Shown one piece after another: positions 36,109-45,304 of a stretch of DNA of 64,000 nt (the stretch's first letter is position 1; each line of letters starts with the position of its first letter). The stretch covers positions 62,001 through 126,000 of the forward strand of contig NZ_JBBHER010000004.1 in assembly GCF_037646705.1 (NCBI RefSeq), written 5' to 3'. A program made the position numbers and the translations under genes. Origin of the DNA: Pikeienuella litoralis (GTDB taxonomy: Bacteria > Pseudomonadota > Alphaproteobacteria > Rhodobacterales > Rhodobacteraceae). The notes under the pieces are model-generated. The model had not been told where the DNA came from. It saw only the letters and a list, made by a program, of their open reading frames with translations, and did no database searches.

Positions 36109-36140
36109 CGTGTCGACACGCCCGGCCCACCCGCCTATAA
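36109..36140 (+). promoter_or_regulatory. purF promoter region with 12-bp palindrome
   Basis: CGTGTCGACACG (36109-36120) is a perfect 12-bp palindrome starting 6 bp after cvpA ends. A -10 box TATAAG (36135-36140) lies 14 bp downstream of it and 36 bp before the purF ATG, so the palindrome occupies the expected -35 position. A repressor site is inferred. Confidence 0.4.
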
Positions 36141-36175
36141 GCGCCCCCGTGAGGGGTCGAGTCGAGGATCGCACC

Positions 36176-37666
36176 ATGTCGGCATCATTCGCACCTGAAT
36201 TCCGCTCGCCATTCGACGCCGGGCCAGATGACGACAAGCTGCATGAAGAATGCGGAATCTTCGGTGTCCTGGGGCCTCATGACGCGGCGAATTTCGTTGC
36301 TCTGGGCCTCCACGCCCTGCAGCACCGCGGGCAGGAGGCCGGCGGCATCGTCGCGTATGATCCTGAAGAGGGCCGGTTCAACTCGGTTCGCCGGCTTGGC
36401 TATGTGCGCGATAACTTCACGCGGGCCGATGTCATGCGCACGCTCCCCGGCCCGCTTGCGATCGGCCATGTCCGTTACTCCACCTCCGGCTCGAAAGGCC
36501 AGACCGCGCTCCGCGACGTGCAACCGCTCTATGCGGAATTCGCGCGCGGCGGTTTCGCCGTCGCCCATAACGGCAACCTGACCAACGCCGAGTCGCTGCG
36601 TGCGGAGCTGATCGAGCGCGGCTCGATCTTCCAGTCATCCTCCGACACGGAATGCATCGTCCATCTCATGGCGCGCTCAATTCAGCGCAACATCAAGGAG
36701 CGCATGAAGGACGCGCTCCGCCGCGTCGAGGGCGCATTCTCGCTCATCGCCATGACCCGCACGAAAATGATCGGCGTCCGCGACCCGCTCGGCTTTCGGC
36801 CGCTGGTTCTCGGCAAGGTTGGCGACGCTTACGTCCTGTCCTCGGAGACCTGCGCCCTGGACATCGTCGGCGCGGAATTCGTTCGCGACATCGAGCCGGG
36901 CGAGATGGTCGTCATCACCAGCGACGGCGTGACATCGGAGCGGCCGTTCGCGCCCGCGCCGTCAAAGTTCTGCATCTTCGAATATGTCTATTTCTCGCGC
37001 CCCGACAGCATGATCGGCGGGCTCTCGGTTTATGAGGCGCGGCGGCGGATCGGGGTCGAGCTGGCGAAGGAAGCCCCTGTCGAAGCGGATTATATCTGCC
37101 CAATTCCCGACAGCGGGACGCCGGCCGCGATCGGCTACAGTCAGGAAAGCGGCATCCCCTTCGCGATGGGGATCATCCGCAATCAATATGTCGGCCGCAC
37201 GTTCATCGAGCCGAGCGACCAGATCCGGAACATGGGCGTGCGCCTGAAGCTGAACGTCAACCGCGCGCTGATCGAGGGCAAGCGGATCGCGCTGGTCGAC
37301 GACAGCGTCGTGCGCGGCACGACGTCCCGGAAGATCCGCGACATGGTGCTCGACGCGGGCGCCGCCTCGGTTCATTTCCGCATCGCGTCGCCGCCGAACA
37401 AATGGTCATGCTTTTACGGCGTCGACACGCCGGAGCGCTCGAAGCTCCTCGCGCACAACATGACCGAAGAGCAGATGGCGAAGCATCTCAAGGTGGATTC
37501 CCTGCGGTTCATCAGTCTCGACGGCCTCTATCGCGCCTGCGGCCACAAGGACGGGCGCAACGCCGCACGGCCGCAATTCTGCGACGCCTGCTTCTCCGGC
37601 GACTATCCGATCCCGCCGTCCGACATGATCGCGAAGGGCGCCTTGAAGCTCACCGAAAGCGCGTAA
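36176..37666 (+). CDS. purF: Amidophosphoribosyltransferase
   Basis: A 496-residue enzyme for the first committed step of purine synthesis. EECGIFG shows a 25-residue propeptide before catalytic Cys26 of the Ntn glutaminase domain; the phosphoribosyltransferase site VDDSVVRGTTSRK lies near 390. The long propeptide and the cysteines in the C-terminal part (CGHKDGRNAARPQFCDAC) fit the Fe-S-type PurF. Start 36176 places the propeptide correctly. Preceded by cvpA and followed 13 bp later by an SDR gene. Confidence 0.95.
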   Translation: MSASFAPEFRSPFDAGPDDDKLHEECGIFGVLGPHDAANFVALGLHALQHRGQEAGGIVAYDPEEGRFNSVRRLGYVRDNFTRADVMRTLPGPLAIGHVRYSTSGSKGQTALRDVQPLYAEFARGGFAVAHNGNLTNAESLRAELIERGSIFQSSSDTECIVHLMARSIQRNIKERMKDALRRVEGAFSLIAMTRTKMIGVRDPLGFRPLVLGKVGDAYVLSSETCALDIVGAEFVRDIEPGEMVVITSDGVTSERPFAPAPSKFCIFEYVYFSRPDSMIGGLSVYEARRRIGVELAKEAPVEADYICPIPDSGTPAAIGYSQESGIPFAMGIIRNQYVGRTFIEPSDQIRNMGVRLKLNVNRALIEGKRIALVDDSVVRGTTSRKIRDMVLDAGAASVHFRIASPPNKWSCFYGVDTPERSKLLAHNMTEEQMAKHLKVDSLRFISLDGLYRACGHKDGRNAARPQFCDACFSGDYPIPPSDMIAKGALKLTESA

Positions 37667-37679
37667 GATTTCAGCAGAT

Positions 37680-38369
37680 ATGAACAACTCGATTTGCCTT
37701 GTGACCGGCGCCACGCGTGGGCTCGGCTACGCCGCCGCACTATCGCTCGCCCGCCGCGGCGCCCATATCGTCGCGGTCGGCCGCACCGTCGGCGGGCTTG
37801 AAGATCTCGACGACGCGATCAAGAAAGCCGGCGGCGAGGCAACCCTCGTCCCGCTCGACCTGAATGACGACCCCGGACTGGAGCGGCTCGGCGCCGCGCT
37901 TTACGAGCGTTGGGGACGGCTCGATCTCGTCGTTCACGCCGCCGCCGAAGCCGCGCCGATGGCCCCGGCGGAGCACATCGCCGCCGCCGAACTGGACAAG
38001 GTGATCGCGGCCAATTTCCGCGCCGTCCAGCGGTTGATCCGCGTCGTCGACCCGTTGCTGAAACGCGCAAAGACCCCGCAGGCGGTGTTCCTCGTCGATC
38101 CGGACGCCGAAGGCGCGCGCTTCAACGGCGCCTATGGCGCGGTCAAAGCCGCGGCGCGCGCGCTGGTCATGTCCTGGGCCAAAGAGCAGGCGCGGCATGG
38201 GCCGCGGATCTGGCTCGCCGCCCCGCCCCCCATGCCGACCGCCATTCGCGCGCGCTCGCGGCCGGGGGAGGACCCCATGACGCTCTCGGCCTGCGCCGAT
38301 GTGGCGGCGCGTCTCGTCGACAGGATCGCGTCGGCGGATGTCGAGCCGGGCGAGACCGTGGCGCTCTGA
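37680..38369 (+). CDS. SDR-family protein lacking the catalytic serine
   Basis: A 229-residue short-chain dehydrogenase-fold protein. The cofactor motif TGATRGLG (9-16) and YxxxK (Tyr152, Lys156) are present, but the usual catalytic Ser about 13 residues before Tyr is replaced by a VDPDAEG stretch, and the NNAG motif reads HAAA. Either it uses a different mechanism or it is not a dehydrogenase. It follows purF closely and converges with der (9-bp gap). Related SDR genes follow purF in several Rhodobacterales; their function is unknown to me. Confidence 0.75.
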   Translation: MNNSICLVTGATRGLGYAAALSLARRGAHIVAVGRTVGGLEDLDDAIKKAGGEATLVPLDLNDDPGLERLGAALYERWGRLDLVVHAAAEAAPMAPAEHIAAAELDKVIAANFRAVQRLIRVVDPLLKRAKTPQAVFLVDPDAEGARFNGAYGAVKAAARALVMSWAKEQARHGPRIWLAAPPPMPTAIRARSRPGEDPMTLSACADVAARLVDRIASADVEPGETVAL

Positions 38370-38378
38370 AAGGGCTGG

Positions 38379-39758
38379 TCAGTGGCCCCGGGGCTTTTTC
38401 TTGTCCGCGTACGGATTCTCGCTCTTGCGCATATTCAGGCGGATCGGCACGCCCTTCATGCCGAACGTCTGGCGTAGCCCGTTGATCAGAAAACGGGAAT
38501 AGCTTTCGGGCAGATCCTCGGGCTTGGAGCAGGACACGATGAAGCTTGGCGGGCGCGCCTTGATCTGAGTCATGTACTTGAGCTTGATCCGCCGCCCCGA
38601 AGGCGCCGGAGGCGGATGCGCCGCGACCCGGGCCGCCAGCCATTGGTTCAGCTTCGCCGTCGGCACGCGCAAATTCCAGTTCGCATGCATCTCCAGCACA
38701 GCGGCGCGCAGCCGATCCAGGCCGCGCCCGGTCAATGCGGAAACCGTGACCAGAGGCGCGCCCGAGAGTTGCGGCAAGAGCCGCTCGCGCATCTCTTTCA
38801 GCTCCGCCAATCGCGCGCCCCGATTTTCCTCCAGATCCCACTTGTTGACCGCGAACACCACCGCCCGGCCCTCGCGCTCGGCCAGATCGGCGATCCGCAG
38901 ATCCTGGGTCTCGAAGGCGCTCGCGGCGTCCATCAGAAGAACGACGACTTCGGCGAACTTCACCGCCCTGACCGCGTCGGAGGCCGAGAGCTTTTCGAGC
39001 TTCTCATCGACCCTGGCCCGTTTCCGGAGGCCGGCGGTGTCGAAGATTCGAAATTTTCGATCGCCCCATTCCGTCTCCAGCCCGATCGAATCCCGGGTGA
39101 TGCCCGCTTCCGGCCCGACCAGAAGACGATCCTCTCCGAGGATCGCGTTGACGAGCGTCGATTTGCCGGCGTTCGGCCGCCCGACGACCGCGATCTGGAG
39201 CGGGCGATCCGCCGCGTCCGCCGGGTCCGAAGGCGGCTCATCCACCGCCGCCAACGCCGCTTCGAACGCGTCGACCCGCGCCTGAAGCTTCGCGTATATC
39301 TCCTGCATTCCTTCGCCATGCTCGGCCGAGACGGGCACTGGCTCGCCGAAGCCGAGCGACCACGCCTCATGCGCCGCGTCGGCGACCCGCCCTTCCGCCT
39401 TGTTGCAGATCAGGATCACGTCCACGCCCGTCCGGCGCAGGATCTCCGCCACCTCAAGGTCCGCCGGCAGCACTCCGGCGCGCACATCGATCATGAAAAG
39501 GCAGCAATCGGCCATCTCGACCGCGCGCTCGGTCAGCTTTCGCATCCTGCCCGGCAGGCTCTGATCCGCGACAGCCTCCAGGCCCGCGGTGTCGATCACC
39601 CGGAACTTGAGGTCGCCGATCCGGCCATCGCCCTCGCGAAGGTCGCGGGTGACGCCGGGCTGATCGTCGACCAACGCGATGCGCCGCCCAACCAGCCGGT
39701 TGAAGAGCGTCGATTTGCCGACATTCGGTCGGCCGATGAGTGCGATCGTGTAAGCCAT
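38379..39758 (-). CDS. der: Ribosome biogenesis GTPase Der
   Basis: A 459-residue double-GTPase (EngA) needed for 50S ribosome assembly. The first G domain has GRPNVGKST at 9-17 and DTAGLE; the second has GRPNAGKST near 189 and DTAGLRKRARVDEKLE; the C-terminal KH-like domain (KLKYMTQIKARPPSFIVSCSK) is complete. Start 39758 (MAYTIAL) is chosen over ATG 39767. Last gene of the yfgM-like/bamB/der series, as in E. coli. Confidence 0.95.
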   Translation of the reverse strand: MAYTIALIGRPNVGKSTLFNRLVGRRIALVDDQPGVTRDLREGDGRIGDLKFRVIDTAGLEAVADQSLPGRMRKLTERAVEMADCCLFMIDVRAGVLPADLEVAEILRRTGVDVILICNKAEGRVADAAHEAWSLGFGEPVPVSAEHGEGMQEIYAKLQARVDAFEAALAAVDEPPSDPADAADRPLQIAVVGRPNAGKSTLVNAILGEDRLLVGPEAGITRDSIGLETEWGDRKFRIFDTAGLRKRARVDEKLEKLSASDAVRAVKFAEVVVLLMDAASAFETQDLRIADLAEREGRAVVFAVNKWDLEENRGARLAELKEMRERLLPQLSGAPLVTVSALTGRGLDRLRAAVLEMHANWNLRVPTAKLNQWLAARVAAHPPPAPSGRRIKLKYMTQIKARPPSFIVSCSKPEDLPESYSRFLINGLRQTFGMKGVPIRLNMRKSENPYADKKKPRGH

Positions 39759-39798
39759 GGCGCCCATTACGCCGGCCGGACGCCGGCGACAAGCGTCC

Positions 39799-41115
39799 TC
39801 AACGCAACGCCACCAACTCTCCCGACTGGGACAGCACGTAAACCGTCCCTCCCGCGACCACCGGCCCCAGGCCGGCGAGGCCGGAGATCGACACCGCGCC
39901 CTTCGCCGCGCCGGTCATCGGGTCAAAGGAAAGCACTTCGCCCTCGGTGCTCGTCAGGATCAGCCGGCCGCCGGCCAGCACCGGTCCGCCGTAGCCGATC
40001 GCGCCTTCACGATCCTCCGGATCCCGGTATTCGGGAAGCGGGGTCGACCACATCGTGGAGCCGTCCAGCGCCGAGAGCCGTTTCAGCTCCGCATTGTCGC
40101 TGATGAGGAAAATCGTCTGCCCCTCGGCCCAGACCGGCCCGCGGGCGCCGAAATCCCGCGTCCAGCCGCGCCGCCCGTTCCGCCCGTCGATCGCCGCGAG
40201 GCGGCCGCTCTGATTGCCGGCGATCACGGCGACGCCGATGATCACCGGATCCGACGAGATATCGCTGATGACCGAGCGCGCAAGCCCGCGCCGGCCGCCG
40301 CTGAGGACATCGGACCAGAGCCGCTGGCCGCTCCCCGCCCTGACCGCGATCAACTCCCCTGAGCCAAAAGGAAGGATCGCCACGCCACCCGGAGATATGG
40401 CCGGGCTCGCCCCCCCATAGATCCCCGCCGCCGAACTCGCGCCAGCCGCGCGCCAGCGGACCCCGCCGTCTTCGGCGGAGAAGGCGAGCGCGGTGTTGTC
40501 GCGCGCGACGACGACGACGACGCCGTTCGCCACCGCCGGCGCGGCGCGCACGGGCGCCGGGAGCTTCTGCCGCCAGATCTCTTCTCCACTCGCCGCGTCG
40601 AGCGCGACGACCTGGCCAAATCCCGTGGTGACGAAGAGCCGCCCCGCCTCATAGGCGAGCCCGCCGCCGAAACCGTCGTCGCCGCTCTCGTCCTCCGGCG
40701 AAAGGTCGCGCCGCCACTGCGCCGCGCCGCCGCTGGCCCCGAACGCGCTGACGGTGGCGGACGAGTCGAGGGTGAACACCCGTCCCTCCGCGACCACCGG
40801 CGTTCCGGTCAGCCGCTCGCCGCCGCTGCCGATATCCGCGCGCCAGGCGACCTTGAGCGACGCCGGCCCCGCCAGATGCCCCATCGCATGGGTCGGCGAG
40901 CCGTTGACCTGAGTCCATTCCGCGTTTGTCGTCGCGGGCCCGATGGCGGAAAGCTGGGCCGCGACGTCGGGCGCCGTCATCTGCTCCCCCTCCACCGCGC
41001 GCACCGGAATCCGATCGCCCGGCAGCCGCTCCTCGTCTTCTTCGAAGACGCTGCAGCCGGAAAGCGCCAGCACGAGAATCCCGGCGACAAGGCCGGCGCG
41101 CGTCAAGACGGTCAT
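39799..41115 (-). CDS. bamB: Outer membrane assembly lipoprotein BamB
   Basis: A 438-residue beta-propeller lipoprotein of the Bam complex. Signal peptide with lipobox LSGC (Cys21), then repeated PQQ-like blades (e.g. GRVFTLDSSATVSAFGASGG, GQVVALDAASGEEIWRQKL, GRLAAIDGRNGRRGWTRDF). Its place between the yfgM-like gene and der supports BamB over other PQQ-like proteins. Start 41115. Confidence 0.9.
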   Translation of the reverse strand: MTVLTRAGLVAGILVLALSGCSVFEEDEERLPGDRIPVRAVEGEQMTAPDVAAQLSAIGPATTNAEWTQVNGSPTHAMGHLAGPASLKVAWRADIGSGGERLTGTPVVAEGRVFTLDSSATVSAFGASGGAAQWRRDLSPEDESGDDGFGGGLAYEAGRLFVTTGFGQVVALDAASGEEIWRQKLPAPVRAAPAVANGVVVVVARDNTALAFSAEDGGVRWRAAGASSAAGIYGGASPAISPGGVAILPFGSGELIAVRAGSGQRLWSDVLSGGRRGLARSVISDISSDPVIIGVAVIAGNQSGRLAAIDGRNGRRGWTRDFGARGPVWAEGQTIFLISDNAELKRLSALDGSTMWSTPLPEYRDPEDREGAIGYGGPVLAGGRLILTSTEGEVLSFDPMTGAAKGAVSISGLAGLGPVVAGGTVYVLSQSGELVALR

Positions 41116-41143
41116 GATTTCGGAATCCTTCTTGCTTTCACGG

Positions 41144-41806
41144 TCAGCCGGTGGCGTCCACGGGAGCGCCGATCGCAGCCAGAACCGCCTCGGCCCTCTG
41201 ACGCAGCCCTTGAGGGGTCGCGTCGTCCGCCACAACCCTTCGCAGCGTCTCCGTCGCCGCCGCCACGTCGCCCGCCTCGAGTAGCGCGCCGGCCTGCGCC
41301 TCCAGCGCCAGCAAACGGAACGCGCCGTTCCCCTCCGCGATCGGCTTCAGCGCCTCCGCCAGCGCCGACGGCGTCAGGTCCGGCGCCTGCGTCATGACGG
41401 CCCGGAACGCCGCGAATTCCCTCAACGGCCTGTCCACAGCGTCATTCTCCGCGACCGCCTGATAGGCTGCGACCGCCTCCGCTCTCCGGCCTTCCTCGGC
41501 GAACACGCCGGCGGCGCGCAGCCGCGCCAAGGCCGATGCGCCCTTGTTACCGGTCTGTTCCGCCAATGTGGTCAGCGCTTCGGCGGCCTCGGTCGGCGCC
41601 ACCTCCGCCGCCGCGATCATCGCCGCCCCGGCCTGGCGCGCTTCAGCCGCGGTCCTCGCGTCCATCCAGGCCTTGGCCCCGGCGAGCGCCACGATCACGA
41701 CGATGCCGCCGATCACATAGGGCCCCCAGCGCCGCCAGAGCGCGAACATCCGGTCGCGCCGGACCTCTTCGGTGACCTCGTTGATAAATGAATCAGGATT
41801 GCTCAC
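41144..41806 (-). CDS. YfgM-like tetratricopeptide membrane protein
   Basis: A 220-residue protein with a short cytoplasmic N-terminus (MSNPDSFINEVTEEVRRD), one transmembrane helix (about 30-48) and a periplasmic helical TPR-like domain. YfgM in E. coli associates with SecYEG and periplasmic chaperones. GTG 41806 is chosen because GGAGG (41816-41812) lies 5 nt before it; GTG 41821 would start in front of that site. First gene of the bamB-der operon. Confidence 0.82.
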   Translation of the reverse strand: MSNPDSFINEVTEEVRRDRMFALWRRWGPYVIGGIVVIVALAGAKAWMDARTAAEARQAGAAMIAAAEVAPTEAAEALTTLAEQTGNKGASALARLRAAGVFAEEGRRAEAVAAYQAVAENDAVDRPLREFAAFRAVMTQAPDLTPSALAEALKPIAEGNGAFRLLALEAQAGALLEAGDVAAATETLRRVVADDATPQGLRQRAEAVLAAIGAPVDATG

Positions 41807-41834
41807 GCGCGCCTCCGCCACCCCGCGCGGACCT

Positions 41835-41848
41835 TGTCGCGGGCGACA
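41835..41848. promoter_or_regulatory. Inverted repeat TGTCGC-GG-GCGACA before the yfgM-like/bamB/der operon
   Basis: Perfect 6-bp arms with a 2-bp spacer, 29 bp upstream of the GTG start. A TGTAAC box (minus strand, 41857-41852) could be the -10, which would place the repeat at the transcription start. The remaining intergenic stretch to 42000 shows nothing I can assign. Confidence 0.25.
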
Positions 41849-41999
41849 GAGGTTACAAAACGCGCCGGGGAAATCCTAGACCCGAAATCCATCGGCCGAT
41901 ATCCGCGCCGCGATGGCGCCGCGCATGCGCAACCGCGCCGCCGCCCCGCCGGCGGAAGGCCTGACGCGGGCCCATGCGCCCGATAGGGAGCCGGCGGGA

Positions 42000-43814
42000 T
42001 CACGCCGCTTCATCCTTGCCGCGTTCGGATTCCTGGCGCCGCCACATCGCCGCGTACTCCCCCTGATGCGCGATCAGTTGCGCGTGAGAGCCGCGTTCGA
42101 CGATCCGCCCCGCGTTCAGCACCATGATCTCGTCCGCATCGACGACCGTCGACAGTCTGTGCGCGATCATCAGGACCGTGCGGTCCGCGCCGAGCCGCTT
42201 CAGACTTTCCTGAATCTCCTGCTCCGTCCCGGTGTCCAGCGCGGATGTCGCCTCGTCCAGGATCAGAATCGGCGGATTCTTCAGGATTGTCCGCGCGATC
42301 GCGACCCGCTGCTTCTCACCGCCCGAAAGCTTCAAGCCGCGCTCGCCCACCATGGTGTCGTACCCGTCGGGAAGGCTCTGAATGAAATCGTGAATCTGCG
42401 CCGAGCGCGCGGCGTCCTCGATTTCGGCGTCGCTCGCCCCGTGGCGGCCATAGGCGATGTTGTAGCGGATGGTGTCATTGAACAGAACGGTATCCTGCGG
42501 GACCACGCCGATGGCGCGCCGGAGGGAGGTCTGCGTGATCTCCCGCACATCCTGCCCATCGATCAACACCGCGCCGGATTCCACATCGTAGAACCGGAAA
42601 AGAAGCCGTGAGATCGTCGACTTTCCGGAGCCGGACGGCCCGACGATGGCGAGAGTTTTCCCACCCGGCACCGTGAAGTCGACGTCTTTCAGGATCGGGC
42701 GCTCCCGCTCATAGGTGAAGCAGACGTTCCTGAACCTCACTTCGCCCGCGCCGACCTTCAGATCCGGCGCGCCAGGCCGATCCACGACCTCCGCCGGGTG
42801 ATCGAGAAGCGTGAACATCTCCCGCATGTCTACGAGGCTCTGGCGGATCTCCCGATAAACGGTTCCGAGGAAATTGAGCGGCATGGTCAGCTGCATCATG
42901 TAGGCGTTCACCGCGACGAACTGGCCCACGGTCATCGACCCGTTCGAGACGCCGACCGCCGCCATCGCCATGACGATTATCAGGCCGACATTGATGATCA
43001 CCGCCTGTCCGAAATTGAGCCATGCGAGAGAGACCGACGTCAGCACCGCCGCATCCTCGTATTGCTCCATGGACACGTCATAGCGCTCGGCCTCGCGCGC
43101 TTCGGCGGTGAAGTATTTCACCGTCTCGAAGTTGAGCAGACTGTCGACCGCCTTCTGGTTCGCGTCCGTATCGCTGTCGTTCATCCGGGTGCGGATCCTC
43201 ACCCGCATCTCCGTCACCGCGAACGTGAACCACACATAAATCGCGATGGTCACGACGATGACGAGAAAATACCAGCCGGAGAAAGCGAAGAAGAAGATCG
43301 TCGCGACCATGATCAGTTCGAGAATCAGCGGCCCGATCGAAAACAGCATGAAGCGGAGAAGAAACTCGACCCCCTTGACGCCCCGCTCGATGATCCGGCT
43401 CAACCCGCCGGTCTTGCGCGTGATGTGATAGCGAAGCGACAACGAATGCACATGCTGGAACGTCGTCAGCGCCAGACGGCGCAGACCTTTCTGCGCCACC
43501 TTGGCGAACACCCCGTCGCGAAACTGCGCGAAGCCGACCGCCGAGATCCGCGTCAGACCGTAGACGATGACCAGCGCGACCGGCGTCATCATCCAGACCG
43601 TCGCGGGCGGCGCGTCTTTCGCCAGCCCGTCGACCGCATACATGTAGAAGGCCGGCGTCAGCACGGTCGCGATCTTGGCGATGAAGAGCGCGATGATCGA
43701 CGCCACGACCCGCCGCCGCGCGCCCGCGTCGTCTTTCGGCCAGAGATAGGGCGCGACCCGGCGCACCACATTCCATTCCACACCGCCGCGGGTGCGGTTG
43801 TTCGAGTTCAGCAT
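42000..43814 (-). CDS. Atm1-type ABC exporter (heavy metal/glutathione conjugate)
   Basis: A 604-residue half-transporter with fused permease and ATPase. The permease has six helices with the Atm1-typical YHITRKTGGLSRIIERG and NFETVKYFTAEAREAERY blocks. The ATPase has Walker A GPSGSGKST near 388, signature LSGGEKQR near 494 and Walker B ILILDEATSALD. Atm1/NmAtm1 proteins export glutathione-linked metals or sulfur species. Start 43814 (MLNSNNRTRGG). Monocistronic by spacing: 67 bp after the LysM gene end. Confidence 0.9.
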   Translation of the reverse strand: MLNSNNRTRGGVEWNVVRRVAPYLWPKDDAGARRRVVASIIALFIAKIATVLTPAFYMYAVDGLAKDAPPATVWMMTPVALVIVYGLTRISAVGFAQFRDGVFAKVAQKGLRRLALTTFQHVHSLSLRYHITRKTGGLSRIIERGVKGVEFLLRFMLFSIGPLILELIMVATIFFFAFSGWYFLVIVVTIAIYVWFTFAVTEMRVRIRTRMNDSDTDANQKAVDSLLNFETVKYFTAEAREAERYDVSMEQYEDAAVLTSVSLAWLNFGQAVIINVGLIIVMAMAAVGVSNGSMTVGQFVAVNAYMMQLTMPLNFLGTVYREIRQSLVDMREMFTLLDHPAEVVDRPGAPDLKVGAGEVRFRNVCFTYERERPILKDVDFTVPGGKTLAIVGPSGSGKSTISRLLFRFYDVESGAVLIDGQDVREITQTSLRRAIGVVPQDTVLFNDTIRYNIAYGRHGASDAEIEDAARSAQIHDFIQSLPDGYDTMVGERGLKLSGGEKQRVAIARTILKNPPILILDEATSALDTGTEQEIQESLKRLGADRTVLMIAHRLSTVVDADEIMVLNAGRIVERGSHAQLIAHQGEYAAMWRRQESERGKDEAA

Positions 43815-43881
43815 CGGGTTTCTTTCGTCCGGAAGCCTCTTATCTAGCCCGCGGCGCCTGCCGACGCCATGGGGTGGCGGC

Positions 43882-45081
43882 TCATTCCGCCTTCGGAGCG
43901 TCCGGAATGGTGAATATCTGGCCGGGATAGATGAGATCGGGATCGCGGATCGCATCGTCGTTCGCGCCATAGATCAACGTATAGCGCAGGCCCTCGCCAT
44001 AGACCGTCTCGGCGATCCGCCAGAGGCTGTCGCCGCGCTGCACGATCATCGCGTTCGGCGGCGTCTCCCCCGCGACGATCGCCTCGCGTCGGAACGGGGT
44101 CTCGATCCGGCTCGCCACCCGGCCGGCGCCGTCGACCTCGTCGAGCCGGAGCGTGTAGGTCCCCGGCGCGACATCCGCCTCCGGCCGGAAGGTCCAGCCG
44201 CCGTCACGCGTAGCCTCCGCGACGCCCATCGACCTGTCATCGAGATAGACGCGGACCGCCGCGCCCTCCGGCGCCCGGCCGGAGAGAACAACGCCGCCCG
44301 CCTCATCATAGGTGATCGTCTCGAGGGTCACTTCGTCCGCCGCGCCGCGCGGCGGCCCTTGCAGGAGCCGAAGCCCCTCCGCGCCCGGCTGAACCACCAG
44401 CGGAGCGGCGTCCGGCTCCGCCGCGCCGATGATGTAGACGGGCGCCGACGCGCCCGCCTCGACCATGGGCTCGGGAGGCGCATCCGGCCCGGCCGCGCGC
44501 GCGGCCAGGTCTTCATCCGCCGCCGCCGGGGCGCGGCGCGCGATCACGCGTTTGGTGGAGCTGTCGGGCGCGGTCTGGATCAGCGCGACGAAGCCGCCGT
44601 CGGCGCCCGCCTCAGCGCGGCCCGCCACCATGTCGCCGACGACGATCTCGATCTCTTCGCCGGGCCGCGCGCGCCCCGCCACCAGCCCGGCCCCATCCGG
44701 TTCGATACGCACGATATCCAGCTCAGGCGCCGCCGGGTCCTGCGCCTCGGCCTGGCGCGCGGCGGTCTCGGTCTCCGGCGCCGGGAGGTCGTCTTTCGCC
44801 GCCTGACCGTCATCCGGATCGGCGCCCTCGCTCGGATCGGCGGCCGGCGCGCTTTCGGCCGCGCGCTCCGTTCCCCCCCCGGCATCCGGCGTCGGAGCCT
44901 CGGCCCGGCCCGCGACGGCGGCCGATCCCGCGCCGCCCTTCGTCGCCGCCGGCGCCGGCGCCGGCGCCGACGTTGGCGTCAGCGTCGGATCGTCTTTCAG
45001 CATGGACCAGGCGACAAACGCCGCGAACAACGCCACGACAGCGAGGATCACGCCCTTCCCCGGCCTGACGCGGTTCGCCAT
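43882..45081 (-). CDS. LysM domain envelope protein
   Basis: A 399-residue protein with an N-terminal membrane anchor (about 11-27), a long Ala/Pro/Asp-rich low-complexity linker (about 30-120), bacterial Ig-like/carbohydrate-binding type segments (GAAVRVYLDDRSMGVAEATRDGGWTF) and a C-terminal LysM motif (VQRGDSLWRIAETVYGEGLRYTLIYGAND) that binds peptidoglycan. Identification is by LysM; the specific role is unknown. A similar layout is common in Rhodobacterales. Confidence 0.88.
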   Translation of the reverse strand: MANRVRPGKGVILAVVALFAAFVAWSMLKDDPTLTPTSAPAPAPAATKGGAGSAAVAGRAEAPTPDAGGGTERAAESAPAADPSEGADPDDGQAAKDDLPAPETETAARQAEAQDPAAPELDIVRIEPDGAGLVAGRARPGEEIEIVVGDMVAGRAEAGADGGFVALIQTAPDSSTKRVIARRAPAAADEDLAARAAGPDAPPEPMVEAGASAPVYIIGAAEPDAAPLVVQPGAEGLRLLQGPPRGAADEVTLETITYDEAGGVVLSGRAPEGAAVRVYLDDRSMGVAEATRDGGWTFRPEADVAPGTYTLRLDEVDGAGRVASRIETPFRREAIVAGETPPNAMIVQRGDSLWRIAETVYGEGLRYTLIYGANDDAIRDPDLIYPGQIFTIPDAPKAE

Positions 45082-45124
45082 CTCGCACTCTCCCGAATTT
45101 CCGTTCGTCCTTCATGACCTGAAA

Positions 45125-45149
45125 AGCCCGGCGCTGTCGAGCGCGGGCT
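45125..45149 (-). terminator. Hairpin with T4 before the LysM gene
   Basis: On the minus strand an AGCCCGCGCT / AGCGC-C-GGGCT stem (10 bp, one bulged base, 4-nt loop) is followed by TTTT, about 40 bp before the LysM start. It follows the sodB terminator, so it may be a second terminator or an attenuator in the LysM gene leader. Confidence 0.4.
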
Positions 45150-45262
45150 ATCAGACAGGTCCTTGTTCTAGCGATCGAAAACGCGAGCAATGTGACGAAA
45201 AAGCATGATCTGCGTTTGCTATGTCGCGCGCGAACGAGAGCCGCCGCGCGCGCTGAGGCTGG

Positions 45263-45297
45263 AAAGGTCCCGCCGGCTGTCGCTGGCGGGACCTTTT
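45263..45297 (-). terminator. sodB terminator
   Basis: AAAGGTCCCGCC (45263-45274) and GGCGGGACCTTT (45285-45296) form a 12-bp stem, extendable by three pairs in the loop, right after the sodB stop. The minus-strand side ends in TTTCC; the plus side in TTTT, so it may work in both directions. Confidence 0.75.
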
Positions 45298-45304
45298 ACA
45301 TTGT

